From an uncultured Bacteroidaceae bacterium (lineage in GTDB: Bacteria > Bacteroidota > Bacteroidia > Bacteroidales > Bacteroidaceae): a DNA stretch of 33,459 nt. Position 1 is the first letter of the stretch, and every line of letters begins with the position of its first letter. The stretch covers positions 1 through 33,459 of the forward strand of contig CALNGU010000019.1 of the NCBI GenBank assembly GCA_939800445.1. The letters are read 5' to 3'. Below are positions 17,401 through 24,909 of this stretch, piece by piece. The notes under the pieces are model-generated. The model ran no database searches. It worked only from the letters and a program-made list of their open reading frames with translations, and was not told where the DNA came from. The position numbers and the translations under genes are program-made.

Positions 17401-17827
17401 TCGTCTCGACCCTGTCTTTAGTGCTGCTTATTCTGACATGACGGCTTCGCCGAAGGAATTCAAGAACCGTTGGGCAGTGCCGGGCGATGAGGCAACAACG
17501 ACCATCCCGGTTATTGCAAGTACGCGCCAGACGGACAATGACCCGTATCTGAGCTACGCTTACAATGCCTACAACTATTCGACCGAGCGTGTCGCTAATG
17601 GCGGTTTCATAAGGATGAAGGAGATTTCTCTGACCTATATGCTCCCCGGCAAGTTTGTCAGGAAGATTGGTCTCTCCAATGCTTCGTTGAAGCTTTCAGG
17701 CACTAACCTCTTCCTCATCTACTCTGACAAGAAGTTGAACGGGCAGGATCCGGAATTCGTGAATGCCGGTGGTGTGGCAACGCCGATGCCTAAGCAGTTT
17801 ACGTTTACTATAAGATTGGGTATTTAA
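14495..17827 (+). CDS. SusC/RagA-family TonB-linked outer membrane transporter (locus 1)
   Basis: This protein is predicted to form the outer-membrane barrel that imports a ligand captured by the SusD partner, driven by TonB. The 1110-residue protein has a signal peptide (about 1-22, VVHAQ). A carboxypeptidase-regulatory-like domain spans about 24-98 (VKGTVTSADDG to VSLETD), a TonB-box-like DEVVVTG lies at 104-110, and the plug follows with RALEGRAAGVSVQN and SIYGARAMAGVVVITTKRGK, which are signature SusC sequences. The rest is a long barrel ending in TFTIRLGI. It is first in an operon: the SusD partner starts 21 bp after its stop, and three more genes follow on the same strand. Substrate cannot be read from sequence. 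The accompanying metallohydrolase points away from a simple polysaccharide. Confidence 0.95.
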   Translation: MRSVLRVLFLLLFCCASVVHAQNITVKGTVTSADDGLGIIGAAVTVKGNTSIGTVTDFEGNFSLSVPTGSTIVISYVGYKTHEVKAAPGKTIKVSLETDAEMIDEVVVTGIQKMDKRLFTGATTKIDADKAKLDGIADVSRALEGRAAGVSVQNVSGTFGTAPKIRVRGATSIYGNSTPLWVVDGVVLEDAVDVSADDLSSGDATTLISSAVAGLNADDIESFQILKDGSATSIYGARAMAGVVVITTKRGKAGVSTINYTGEFTTRMKPNYRNFNISNSQEQMGIYKEMQAKGWLNFTSLINASTSGVYGRLYSSMTEFDENGNYIVKNSESAMNDYLRQAEMRNTDWFDLLFKNSLMQNHAVSISGGTDKARLYASLSALHDPGWTERSKVNRYTANMNASFSVSKWVTLNLLTSGSYRKQEAPGTLNQSIDPVSGAVTRSFDINPYSYALNTSRTLDPNMMFSRNYAPFNIFNELDNNYINLDIKDLRFQAELNWKPILGLEFNALVSYRVQSSVNEHFVKDNSNQALAYRAGVDDPNIMYSNPYLYQDPDKPGERPVSVMEEGGIYYRNDYSVEQLDFRGTVQYNKVTDDEKHIFNIFAGMEVNSTDKNQVFFEGYGFLYDNGNIPSMDPNLFLQMKDEGRDYYGNSWTYDRSLAYFASANYSYKGRYSFNLTGRYEGSNQLGRSRSSRWLPTYNVAFAWNGHEENFFDRIDHWMSHLTLRASYSLTADRGPASVSNALPIYYSQQVWRPDRDLYETGIALYDIQNSSLTYEKKKEFNIGADLGFFDNRLNLVFDAYWRNNYDLIGYINTEGAGGVLSKLGNVASMKSNGIEFTLSTRNVQTKDFTWTTDLTFSKTKTEITELDSRSSVMDLISGSGYAMLGKPVRSLYSIQFTGLNDEGLPTFINEVGEPTVSTFNFQEYNDVDKYLVYEGPTDPTITGSFGNIFDYKNFRLNVFITYSFGNKIRLDPVFSAAYSDMTASPKEFKNRWAVPGDEATTTIPVIASTRQTDNDPYLSYAYNAYNYSTERVANGGFIRMKEISLTYMLPGKFVRKIGLSNASLKLSGTNLFLIYSDKKLNGQDPEFVNAGGVATPMPKQFTFTIRLGI

Positions 17828-17848
17828 CCATTATAATATCATCAGAAA

Positions 17849-19606
17849 ATGAAAATGACCAAATATACATTGGGGCTGTTGGCAGGAGCTTCACTCTTGA
17901 CAATGTCTTGCAGCGACTTCCTTGACACTGCCCCTGACACGAGGACTGAAATCAATGATGTCGAGTCCGTACGTCAGCTGTTGACCACCGCCTACACGCA
18001 GTTCAACTACGGATTGTTGGCTGAGCTGAGCAGTGACAACGTCGTGGACAACAATGCCCCCCACGTCTCCAACATGACAAACAAGGAGGTGTATTACAAT
18101 CTGACACCGATGGATAGGATGAGCGAGGAGCTCTTCTCTTTCGAGGAAGTGACTTCAGCGAGCGGCAATGACACGCCGGCGAATGTCTGGATGGGCTTCT
18201 ACAATGCTATTGCGACTGTCAACCACGCTTTGGAGAACCTCGACCGCATCGAGGCTGAGCAGACCCTCTCGGCATCCGACAGGGCGAAGGCTTCGGCTTG
18301 CCGTGGTGAGGCATACCTCTCGAGGGCGTACCACCACTTCATCCTTGTCAATATGTTTTCACAGGCCTACAGGAGCGATGAGCTGAGCATGGCTGACGTT
18401 GGAGTGCCTTATGTGACCACTCCAGAGAAGGACTTGCTCCAGCACTACGACCGTGGAACTGTGACTGAGACTTACAGGAACATCGAAAATGACTTGCAGG
18501 AAGGTCTGAAGCGTGTGACGGACAGCTACTACAGCGTGCCGAAGTACCACTTCAACCGCAACGCTGCCTATGCATTCGCAGCCCGTTTCTACCTCTTCAA
18601 GCACGAGTACGACTCGGTCATCAAGTATGCCAACCGCGTGCTTGGCGATGTCCCGGGCTCTGTGGAGGGCAAGTTGAGGGATTACACCGAGTTCAAGGAC
18701 AAGAACTATGTTGACGATGCAATCAACGTTTGGATAAGCAATGAGAGCCCGGCCAACCTGCTGCTCTTGCCGACCTACTCGACTGCAATGCGCTATTTCT
18801 ATGGCGGGACGCGTTTCGCTTTCAACCATGAGCCTGCCGCAGGTTCTATCAATGGCTTCGGTCCGACGTGGAGTTTGAGCATCCATCCGACTTTCCAGGC
18901 CACAGGTCTTGTGACCAATGGCAAGCAGGACTACGGTTTGCTGAGCCTCAAGTTGGGTGAGAAGTTCCGCATCATGGATAAGATTGCCCAGACAGGCTAT
19001 CCTATCATCGTCCGCATGGAGTTCACCACCGACCTCCTTTTGCTTGAGAGGGCAGAGGCGTATATCATGAAACTCGATTTGGCTTCGGCATTGGCAGACC
19101 TCAAGGCGTGGGATGACAATATGCATAATACTCCTGTTGACAACTCAGCATATTTCAGCGAGCTGACCAATGAGAAGATATTGCAGTTCTACAACGAAGA
19201 CTACCGTTATTCGGAGCACAAGCTTCTTGACTATTCTCATGTGAAAGACATGATTCCTGGTTATGATATCTATCAAGGCGATATGGAAGCCTACATGAAC
19301 TGCCTGATGCACTTCCGCCGTCTTGAGACCATCCACACGGGCTTGCGTTTCTTCGACTTGAAGCGTCTTGGCATACCCTATTCACATGAGATTGGCAAGA
19401 AGTCGGGCGTGATGGAGCCGGAAAGGGTGGAATTCCTTGACTGGAACGACCCGCGCCGCGCCTTGGAAGTACCTCGTGAGGCAATAAGCATGGGTCTTGA
19501 GCCATCCCGTAAGTATGAGACTCCTGAGAACACTTCGTCGATGTCTGTAGCAAGGCCAGGCGACTTGGTGATGCAGGTGGTGGATAATGATGAAACAAAC
19601 GAATAA
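17849..19606 (+). CDS. SusD/RagB-family surface lipoprotein (locus 1)
   Basis: This is the predicted substrate-capturing lid of the SusC transporter. The 585-residue protein starts with a lipoprotein signal (LLTMSC, lipid Cys at residue 21) followed by SDFLDTAPDT, the typical SusD N-terminus. The central sequence ASACRGEAYLSRAYHHFILVNMFSQAY is the classic helix of RagB/SusD proteins (TPR-like), and FYLFKHEYDSVIKYANRVL is another. The C-terminal part holds RRLETIHTGLRFFDLKRLGIPY, the conserved W/F-DLKR-type block. It lies between SusC and the metallohydrolase gene, with gaps of 21 and 12 bp, so co-transcription is very likely. Confidence 0.94.
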   Translation: MKMTKYTLGLLAGASLLTMSCSDFLDTAPDTRTEINDVESVRQLLTTAYTQFNYGLLAELSSDNVVDNNAPHVSNMTNKEVYYNLTPMDRMSEELFSFEEVTSASGNDTPANVWMGFYNAIATVNHALENLDRIEAEQTLSASDRAKASACRGEAYLSRAYHHFILVNMFSQAYRSDELSMADVGVPYVTTPEKDLLQHYDRGTVTETYRNIENDLQEGLKRVTDSYYSVPKYHFNRNAAYAFAARFYLFKHEYDSVIKYANRVLGDVPGSVEGKLRDYTEFKDKNYVDDAINVWISNESPANLLLLPTYSTAMRYFYGGTRFAFNHEPAAGSINGFGPTWSLSIHPTFQATGLVTNGKQDYGLLSLKLGEKFRIMDKIAQTGYPIIVRMEFTTDLLLLERAEAYIMKLDLASALADLKAWDDNMHNTPVDNSAYFSELTNEKILQFYNEDYRYSEHKLLDYSHVKDMIPGYDIYQGDMEAYMNCLMHFRRLETIHTGLRFFDLKRLGIPYSHEIGKKSGVMEPERVEFLDWNDPRRALEVPREAISMGLEPSRKYETPENTSSMSVARPGDLVMQVVDNDETNE

Positions 19607-19618
19607 TCCTGAAAAGTT

Positions 19619-20860
19619 ATGAAGAAGAATATCATATATGCACTGTTGCTGGCGACATCGTCATTCTTCACGCTGGCTTCATGCTCTGACGATGAGTTTG
19701 GCGACACGATATTTCCTGAAGTGAGCGACAAGCTTGACCCGTCGTCGGCTACGTTCCCATTGGACACTTTCCTGGTGGAGAACTACCTGAATCCGTACAA
19801 CATGAAGTTCTCCTACCGCTTGGAGGACACAGAGATTGACATGAACTACAATCTAGTCCCTGCAAGCTACGAGAAGGCACTTGACATGGCAGTCCTGACA
19901 AAGTACCTCTGGTATGATGTCTATGAGACCATCATCGCTAACTCAACGAGTGAGGCGGCCGATAAATTCTTCATGAAGCGTTATGGACCGAAGATGATTA
20001 TGCTTGTCGGTTCTCCGGCAATCAACGAGGCTTCAGGCACGGAGGATCGTGGTCTTGCCGAGGGTGGTGTCAAGATTACCCTTTACGCGGTCAACGAGCT
20101 TGACGAGAACAATATGGCTGAGTTGAACGATTTGTTTTTCCGTACCATGCACCATGAGTTCAACCACATCCTGAACCAGAACATTGCGTTCTCTGATGAA
20201 TTCAAGGACATTTCGTCAGGTTCTTACGATCCGATGAACTGGCAGACCAAGGAGGACATTGCGGCACGAACTTCCGGCTTTATTACAGCCTATGCAAGCA
20301 AGGACTACAATGAGGATTTCGTTGAGTTGATCGCCAACTATGTGATAGTCACTGCTGATCAATGGGAGCAGTACTTAGTTGATGCGACAAGGGGTTATGA
20401 AGAGGTTGACGTGGACAGAGCCGACATATATGAGGCTCGTAATGATGGTACCTATATTAAGGACGTTGACGTGACTTATGATGCTAATGGCAATGCTTCA
20501 GTTTATAAGATACTGCGTTACACTGTCAGCCGTGATGAGAATGGTACGCCAATACTTGATGAGGAAGGAAATCTTATCTATATTGACAGCGACGCCATTG
20601 ACGGGCGTGCAATCATCGAGCAGAAGTTTGAGATGTGCCGTTCCTATATGCTTGACTATTTCGGCATAGATGTTGATGAGTTGCGCCGTGAAGTCCTCAG
20701 CAGGATGTATGTCACCGATGCTGCTGGTGAGCCAGTCCAGGATGAGGGAGGCAACTACCAGAACAGGCTGTTGATGCCTACGGTTTCTGACCCGAGCCAG
20801 ACAGTCATAGATTCTTTGCGCTACCAGGTCAAGCGTTTTGAGAGTATGCAAGTTGATTAA
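19619..20860 (+). CDS. Substrate import-associated zinc metallohydrolase lipoprotein
   Basis: The 413-residue protein has a lipoprotein signal (FTLASC, Cys22) followed by SDDEF, an acidic stretch like the surface-export signal of Bacteroidetes lipoproteins. The zinc motif HEFNH is at residues 179-183, with E180 as catalytic base. NEDFVELIANYV near 231-242 probably supplies the third ligand (E236). This fits the family known as LP_HExxH_w_tonB (TIGR04549), which is regularly found beside SusC/SusD pairs. Its substrate is not established. A peptidase role is inferred from the motif only. The tandem position 12 bp behind SusD supports action on the imported ligand at the cell surface. Confidence 0.85.
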   Translation: MKKNIIYALLLATSSFFTLASCSDDEFGDTIFPEVSDKLDPSSATFPLDTFLVENYLNPYNMKFSYRLEDTEIDMNYNLVPASYEKALDMAVLTKYLWYDVYETIIANSTSEAADKFFMKRYGPKMIMLVGSPAINEASGTEDRGLAEGGVKITLYAVNELDENNMAELNDLFFRTMHHEFNHILNQNIAFSDEFKDISSGSYDPMNWQTKEDIAARTSGFITAYASKDYNEDFVELIANYVIVTADQWEQYLVDATRGYEEVDVDRADIYEARNDGTYIKDVDVTYDANGNASVYKILRYTVSRDENGTPILDEEGNLIYIDSDAIDGRAIIEQKFEMCRSYMLDYFGIDVDELRREVLSRMYVTDAAGEPVQDEGGNYQNRLLMPTVSDPSQTVIDSLRYQVKRFESMQVD

Positions 20861-20884
20861 ACAACAATCTAACAAGAATTTAAG

Positions 20885-22249
20885 ATGAAGAAACTATTAT
20901 ATCTTTTGCCAATGGCTGCATTGCCTTTGATGTTCATGCAGTCATGCAGCCCTGAGCAGGACGACCTCTTCAATGATTCTGCGATTGAGAGGCTTGAGGC
21001 GGACGCACAGTCAGTGCTTGACTTGCTGTGTTCTTCTGAGAACGGTTGGGAGATGCTCTATTTCCTGAACGAGGAGGAGGACATCCCATGCTATACACTG
21101 CTTGTGAAATTTGAGAAGAGCGGTGGTGACGGTGTCGCCCAGTTTGCTTCTTATTCTGACATCACGAGCAATCAGTACAGGATTAGTGAGAAATCGCCGT
21201 TCACGGTCAAGATTGACAACAGCACGGTCTTGTCTTTCGACAGCTATAACTCAATCTTCCACGTGTTTTCTGATCCTGATTACTTAGGAGAAAAAGGGCC
21301 TACCGATACTGATTATCCATACGATTCAGGTAGGGGTATGATGGGTGATTATGAATTCAACGTGGTGGATCATTCATCTTCTGACGTGGTGATGCTGAAA
21401 GGGAAGAAGCGCGGCACCTACACAGTGTTGCGTCGTCTTGATGCCGACGTTGATTGGCAGCAGTACTTCACGGATTTGAATGCTACTAAGAATAGTATGT
21501 TCACTGCCAACCCTGCGCCTCTCCGTCTTGTCGTTGGTGAAAGGTATTTCCATCTCTACAACGGTGGCGGCTCAATTTTTGAAGTGGTTGATGGTGCTAC
21601 CGATGACGGAGCTTTGACAGCTGCGCAAGATTGGAAGTTTGTCCTTTTCAGTGACGGCTTGCGCTTTATTACCGGCTTTGACCAAGATGGTGTAAATGCA
21701 GGGCAGGATTTCTACTACAATGCTGACCGTACCCGGCTGGAGTCTTCAACGGGCGCATATATAGACGCAGGTGACCCCTATTGGTTCTTTAAGACAGTCA
21801 ACACAGCGGATGCTTCAACTGGCAATACCGTCCATAACTGGGTGGTTGAGTATGATGGGATGGGTGCGACAGCCAAGCAACTGTTCGATGCTGTCTATGC
21901 TTCTTCTTTCGGACAGAGTTATCCCAATTTCCAATTGATTTTTGCTGGTTTGAACGGCGTGGGTGACATTCTGGGTTTGACAGGATCTAACCTCGTTTTC
22001 TCAAGGTATTACAATTCCTTGGTCAAGACAGCAGATGACAATGCACGGACAATTTCTTATACTTTAGGTGAAACTCAGAGTAATATGGAGGCGATATATA
22101 CGGTCTCAAACAACACGATGCGTGACGTGTATAGCCTCTTTGATGGGAAAACCTATCGTTTTGAAACAGTTCAAGCATTTTCGATGCAAAGGTTGAGAAT
22201 GGTGTCTGTAGATGATGACGAGTTGTCATTTAATGTCTCTTACAAATAA
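20885..22249 (+). CDS. DUF4302-like lipoprotein (locus 1)
   Basis: The 454-residue protein has a lipoprotein signal (LMFMQSC, Cys21) followed by SPEQDD. The N-terminal part contains SVLDLLCSSENGWEMLYFLNEE and YTLLVKFEKSGGDGVAQF, matching the pattern I associate with DUF4302 proteins. The rest is beta-rich with many Gly, Asp and aromatic residues. No catalytic motif is visible. DUF4302 proteins commonly accompany a SusC/SusD pair and an HExxH lipoprotein, so a surface role in binding or delivering the ligand is inferred. The gene starts 24 bp after the metallohydrolase stop. Confidence 0.75.
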   Translation: MKKLLYLLPMAALPLMFMQSCSPEQDDLFNDSAIERLEADAQSVLDLLCSSENGWEMLYFLNEEEDIPCYTLLVKFEKSGGDGVAQFASYSDITSNQYRISEKSPFTVKIDNSTVLSFDSYNSIFHVFSDPDYLGEKGPTDTDYPYDSGRGMMGDYEFNVVDHSSSDVVMLKGKKRGTYTVLRRLDADVDWQQYFTDLNATKNSMFTANPAPLRLVVGERYFHLYNGGGSIFEVVDGATDDGALTAAQDWKFVLFSDGLRFITGFDQDGVNAGQDFYYNADRTRLESSTGAYIDAGDPYWFFKTVNTADASTGNTVHNWVVEYDGMGATAKQLFDAVYASSFGQSYPNFQLIFAGLNGVGDILGLTGSNLVFSRYYNSLVKTADDNARTISYTLGETQSNMEAIYTVSNNTMRDVYSLFDGKTYRFETVQAFSMQRLRMVSVDDDELSFNVSYK

Positions 22250-22275
22250 TTATCAATCAAATCAAATAATAGCTT

Positions 22276-24066
22276 ATGAAAAAATTATTTCTTTATTCTG
22301 TTCTTGCCCTTTCTTCTGTGACAGTCACAGCGCAAGAGCTTTCTCAATTCAATTTCACTGAATTGCAGAATGTGGAGATGAAGCAAGCGAGGATGTCAGC
22401 CCCCCTTAAGTTGGCGGCTCCTCAAAGTGTTGCGACAAAGGCACCGCGTGCTACTTTCACATTGATGTCTGACAACCATGATGGAACGTATGCACTTGGT
22501 GTTGATAAGCAGTTTATGTATAATCCAACCTCTGTTGCTTTGACAACGGCATTTAAGTCGTATTTCAAGCCTTATTATTCTGGTGTTGAGACAGCTCCTA
22601 CTTTTACTTGGACTTATGCGACCGATAATGGAGAAAAGCAAATGGAAGTTGATGAAAATGGCATAGGCTGCTTAAACATGATTGGTACAACCGAGTATCC
22701 TGTAGTCACGGGAGTCCACGAGGGTACGACTGTAAGGTTTGACAGGGGTAACTCGCCATTGGCGACAGAAAATGGTGCTATGGCCCGTACGGTCATGAAT
22801 CACGAATACAACATCTCAATGTTTGACCCAGCGCTTACCGGTGGATCGTTTAGTTCAGGCTTTTATATCTCTGAGACTGAGGTTGCGGGAATGGGCACAG
22901 GCCTCGGTTGTGATGAGATTGTGCAAGTGTTTAATAAGCCGACCGTGCCGATGATCGTTTATGGAGGTGATATGAGACTTGTGTCTTTCCCGAACGCAGG
23001 AGCGGCTCCTTTGGCGAATAATTCGGAAATTACCATCGAGCTTTGGTCTTGCAATGTTACGGTGGCTGACACTTATCAATTGGAGCTGGGGGATTTGCTT
23101 GGCACAACCAAGGCTAATGCTCAAAGCCTGACATATGTCGAGTCAGTCGGTGGTTATAATTTGGATTTCGAATTTACGACTCGTGACGCAATCGGTCTTG
23201 AAGTTGCATCTCCTGTTATTGTCCCCGCCGATAGCCAATTTGCTGTTGTGCTCAAAGGATTCGAAAATGATGATGTCAATGCTGTCGTTTGCTTCGGCAT
23301 GAACGGTAATGAAACTGCTGGCTCCTATATGCCTGGTGCAACTTATGTTAAATTGCCTGACTATGAGCCTTATGATTATTTGAGGTTCGGAGACCAAGAG
23401 TTCCCATATCAGAATCTGGTGCTTTCGTTGTCTGCCGATATGCCGTCAAGCGCATGGGTTTTCCCATTGATGGATGCTCCTGTGGAGGGTGGTTATCTCT
23501 ACTATGATGCTGAGTACACAGATGGCACGCAGGAACGAGTTACTTACAACATCGTATATACTACAATGCCACTTGAAGAAAATGGCACGCAGAACTTTGT
23601 ATTTGAGACTCCTGACTGGATTTCAGTCGAAAGCCAGCAGCCTCTTGATGGTTCTGCATGGAACACAACGAATGGCTGTGGTTATCTGCCTGTCTTTGTG
23701 GCTCAACCTCTTCCTGATGGTGAGACTGGCAGGAGTGGATATGTCAGAATCACTTGTCCTCGTACGGGCATGAATTGGGGCTTCCCAGTCGGTCAAGGCG
23801 AATGGGATCCCAATGGCATGGAGAGCGGTGTCGAGACTGCACAGGCACAGGAGACCAAGGCATACGTCTATGGCGACCAGCTCAACCTGGTTTATGGCGA
23901 ATGCTGCACGGTTGCTGACGTTTACAACGTCGCAGGTGTCAAGGTGGCAAGCTACCAGTTGCCCGAGGGCGGCAGCTACACTGCATCGGTGTCAGGTCTT
24001 GCTGACGGCGTTTACGTAGTCGTGTTCAACGGCGATAATGCTGCTAATGTCAAGTTTGTGAAGTAA
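22276..24066 (+). CDS. Secreted protein with C-terminal sorting-like domain (locus 1)
   Basis: The function is not recognised. The 596-residue protein has a type I signal peptide (MKKLFLYSVLALSSVTVTAQ) and no lipobox. Most of the protein is beta-rich without known catalytic motifs. A segment around TPDWISVESQQP to GYVRITCP resembles BACON-type binding domains, but only loosely. The last 80 or so residues (VADVYNVAGVKVASYQLPEGG to VKFVK) look like the type A sorting domain of the type IX secretion system or its non-cleaved relatives. The DNA of the last 250 bp is visibly more GC-rich than the rest, suggesting the domain was added separately. It is last in the operon, 26 bp behind the DUF4302 gene and 34 bp before a strong terminator. 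A surface binding role is inferred. Confidence 0.7.
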   Translation: MKKLFLYSVLALSSVTVTAQELSQFNFTELQNVEMKQARMSAPLKLAAPQSVATKAPRATFTLMSDNHDGTYALGVDKQFMYNPTSVALTTAFKSYFKPYYSGVETAPTFTWTYATDNGEKQMEVDENGIGCLNMIGTTEYPVVTGVHEGTTVRFDRGNSPLATENGAMARTVMNHEYNISMFDPALTGGSFSSGFYISETEVAGMGTGLGCDEIVQVFNKPTVPMIVYGGDMRLVSFPNAGAAPLANNSEITIELWSCNVTVADTYQLELGDLLGTTKANAQSLTYVESVGGYNLDFEFTTRDAIGLEVASPVIVPADSQFAVVLKGFENDDVNAVVCFGMNGNETAGSYMPGATYVKLPDYEPYDYLRFGDQEFPYQNLVLSLSADMPSSAWVFPLMDAPVEGGYLYYDAEYTDGTQERVTYNIVYTTMPLEENGTQNFVFETPDWISVESQQPLDGSAWNTTNGCGYLPVFVAQPLPDGETGRSGYVRITCPRTGMNWGFPVGQGEWDPNGMESGVETAQAQETKAYVYGDQLNLVYGECCTVADVYNVAGVKVASYQLPEGGSYTASVSGLADGVYVVVFNGDNAANVKFVK

Positions 24067-24099
24067 AAGACAGACTGACGCATAGTAGCGTGATATTGA

Positions 24100-24131
24100 G
24101 GCGGCTGCCCTGTGGGGCGGCCGCCTTTTTT
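24100..24131 (+). terminator. Rho-independent terminator ending locus 1
   Basis: GGCGGCTGCCC (24100-24110) pairs with GGGCGGCCGCC (24115-24125) over 11 bp with one G-U pair and a 4-base TGTG loop, then six Ts. It marks the end of the five-gene locus 1 transcript. Confidence 0.9.
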
Positions 24132-24233
24132 GTTGTCATATCCCCCATTCCCGTTTAATATTCCGTATGGCGTGGGGACGCAATGTTATGTCATACAATA
24201 CAGTCTTGCCACAGAAACTGCCCGTATGGTGTA

Positions 24234-24390
24234 GAGACGCATAATATGCGTCTCCTCATCAGGCAGTGTTGAATGTGAATGGATGGACAATGGGCGCGGA
24301 TGAGACGCATATTATGCGTCTCCTCATCAGGCGGTGCTGACTGTGAATGGATGGGCAATGGACGTGGTGGAGACGCATATTATGCGTCTC
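24234..24390. repeat. 68-bp repeats carrying 21-bp palindromes
   Basis: Palindromes with arms GAGACGCATA and TATGCGTCTC and one central base start at 24234, 24302 and 24370, exactly 68 bp apart. The 47-bp spacers are also alike (CTCATCAGGC near the start, GTGAATGGATGG in the middle), so this is two full units plus a third palindrome. A degenerate relative (GTATGGCGTGGGGACGC) precedes it at about 24165. Palindromes of the GAGACGC...GCGTCTC kind are, as I recall, common dispersed elements in Bacteroidetes and cyanobacteria. Confidence 0.9.
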
Positions 24391-24462
24391 TACTACGGGG
24401 TGCTCCGAAGAGGTGTGTTGCTGATATTGTCCGTGAATTTCGCCAGCTTGTCCCCGCCTGTG

Positions 24463-24572
24463 GCATACAATGTTTTTCCTGCTATCATACAATGTTTTCC
24501 GCGCTATCATACAATGCTTTTGGTGTTATCATCCTATGTTTTTGGCCGTATCGTCTGATGCTGCTGTCGCGT
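24463..24572. repeat. 22-bp tandem repeat array C, CATNNNATG core
   Basis: Five units start at 24463, 24485, 24507, 24529 and 24551, exactly 22 bp apart. The first begins GCAT, the next three begin TCAT and the last is degenerate (TCGT). The core CAT-NNN-ATG and T-rich tail match array B 10.6 kb away. It lies between locus 1 and locus 2. The remaining 24573-24746 is AT-rich with no gene I can support. Confidence 0.85.
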
Positions 24573-24746
24573 GTGTCTGGTGTTGCACCGTTCTCCACTC
24601 GTTGTCGTGTCATGTTGGCGGCGTTGTCGCGCTTTTGGCTTGACATCCGTCAAGCTGGATGGGTGGTTGTGCAAATGATTTGTATCCAATTGTAAAATTT
24701 TCGTGTTAAAATGATTGCTGTGAGGTTAACGTTAATCAATTTGGTT

Positions 24747-24754
24747 TATATTTG
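24747..24754 (+). promoter_or_regulatory. -7 promoter element for locus 2
   Basis: TATATTTG fits TAnnTTTG and is followed by TCTC, identical over 12 bases to the locus 1 promoter at 14376. The leader to the SusC start at 24910 is about 150 bases. Confidence 0.5.
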
Positions 24755-24909
24755 TCTCAATTAATCGTGGTGTAGGCAGTTAAATGCGTTTGCACGGTTA
24801 ATAAAAAATTTTAAAAATCGGTTTGTTTGTTAAAATCTATAAAACTTATTAGGTTTGCAAGCAAATACCCGTGTTGTGGCATGAAAATTAATAGTTGAGA
24901 TATAGATAT

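Noticed and set aside
18359-19126. 255-codon open frame on the minus strand inside the SusD gene
   Set aside because: It is antisense to a clear SusD coding sequence and is not homologous to anything I recognise.
24279-24695. 138-codon open frame in the gap between the loci
   Set aside because: It is made by reading through the 68-bp repeats and the 22-bp array; its internal repetition reflects the DNA repeats.
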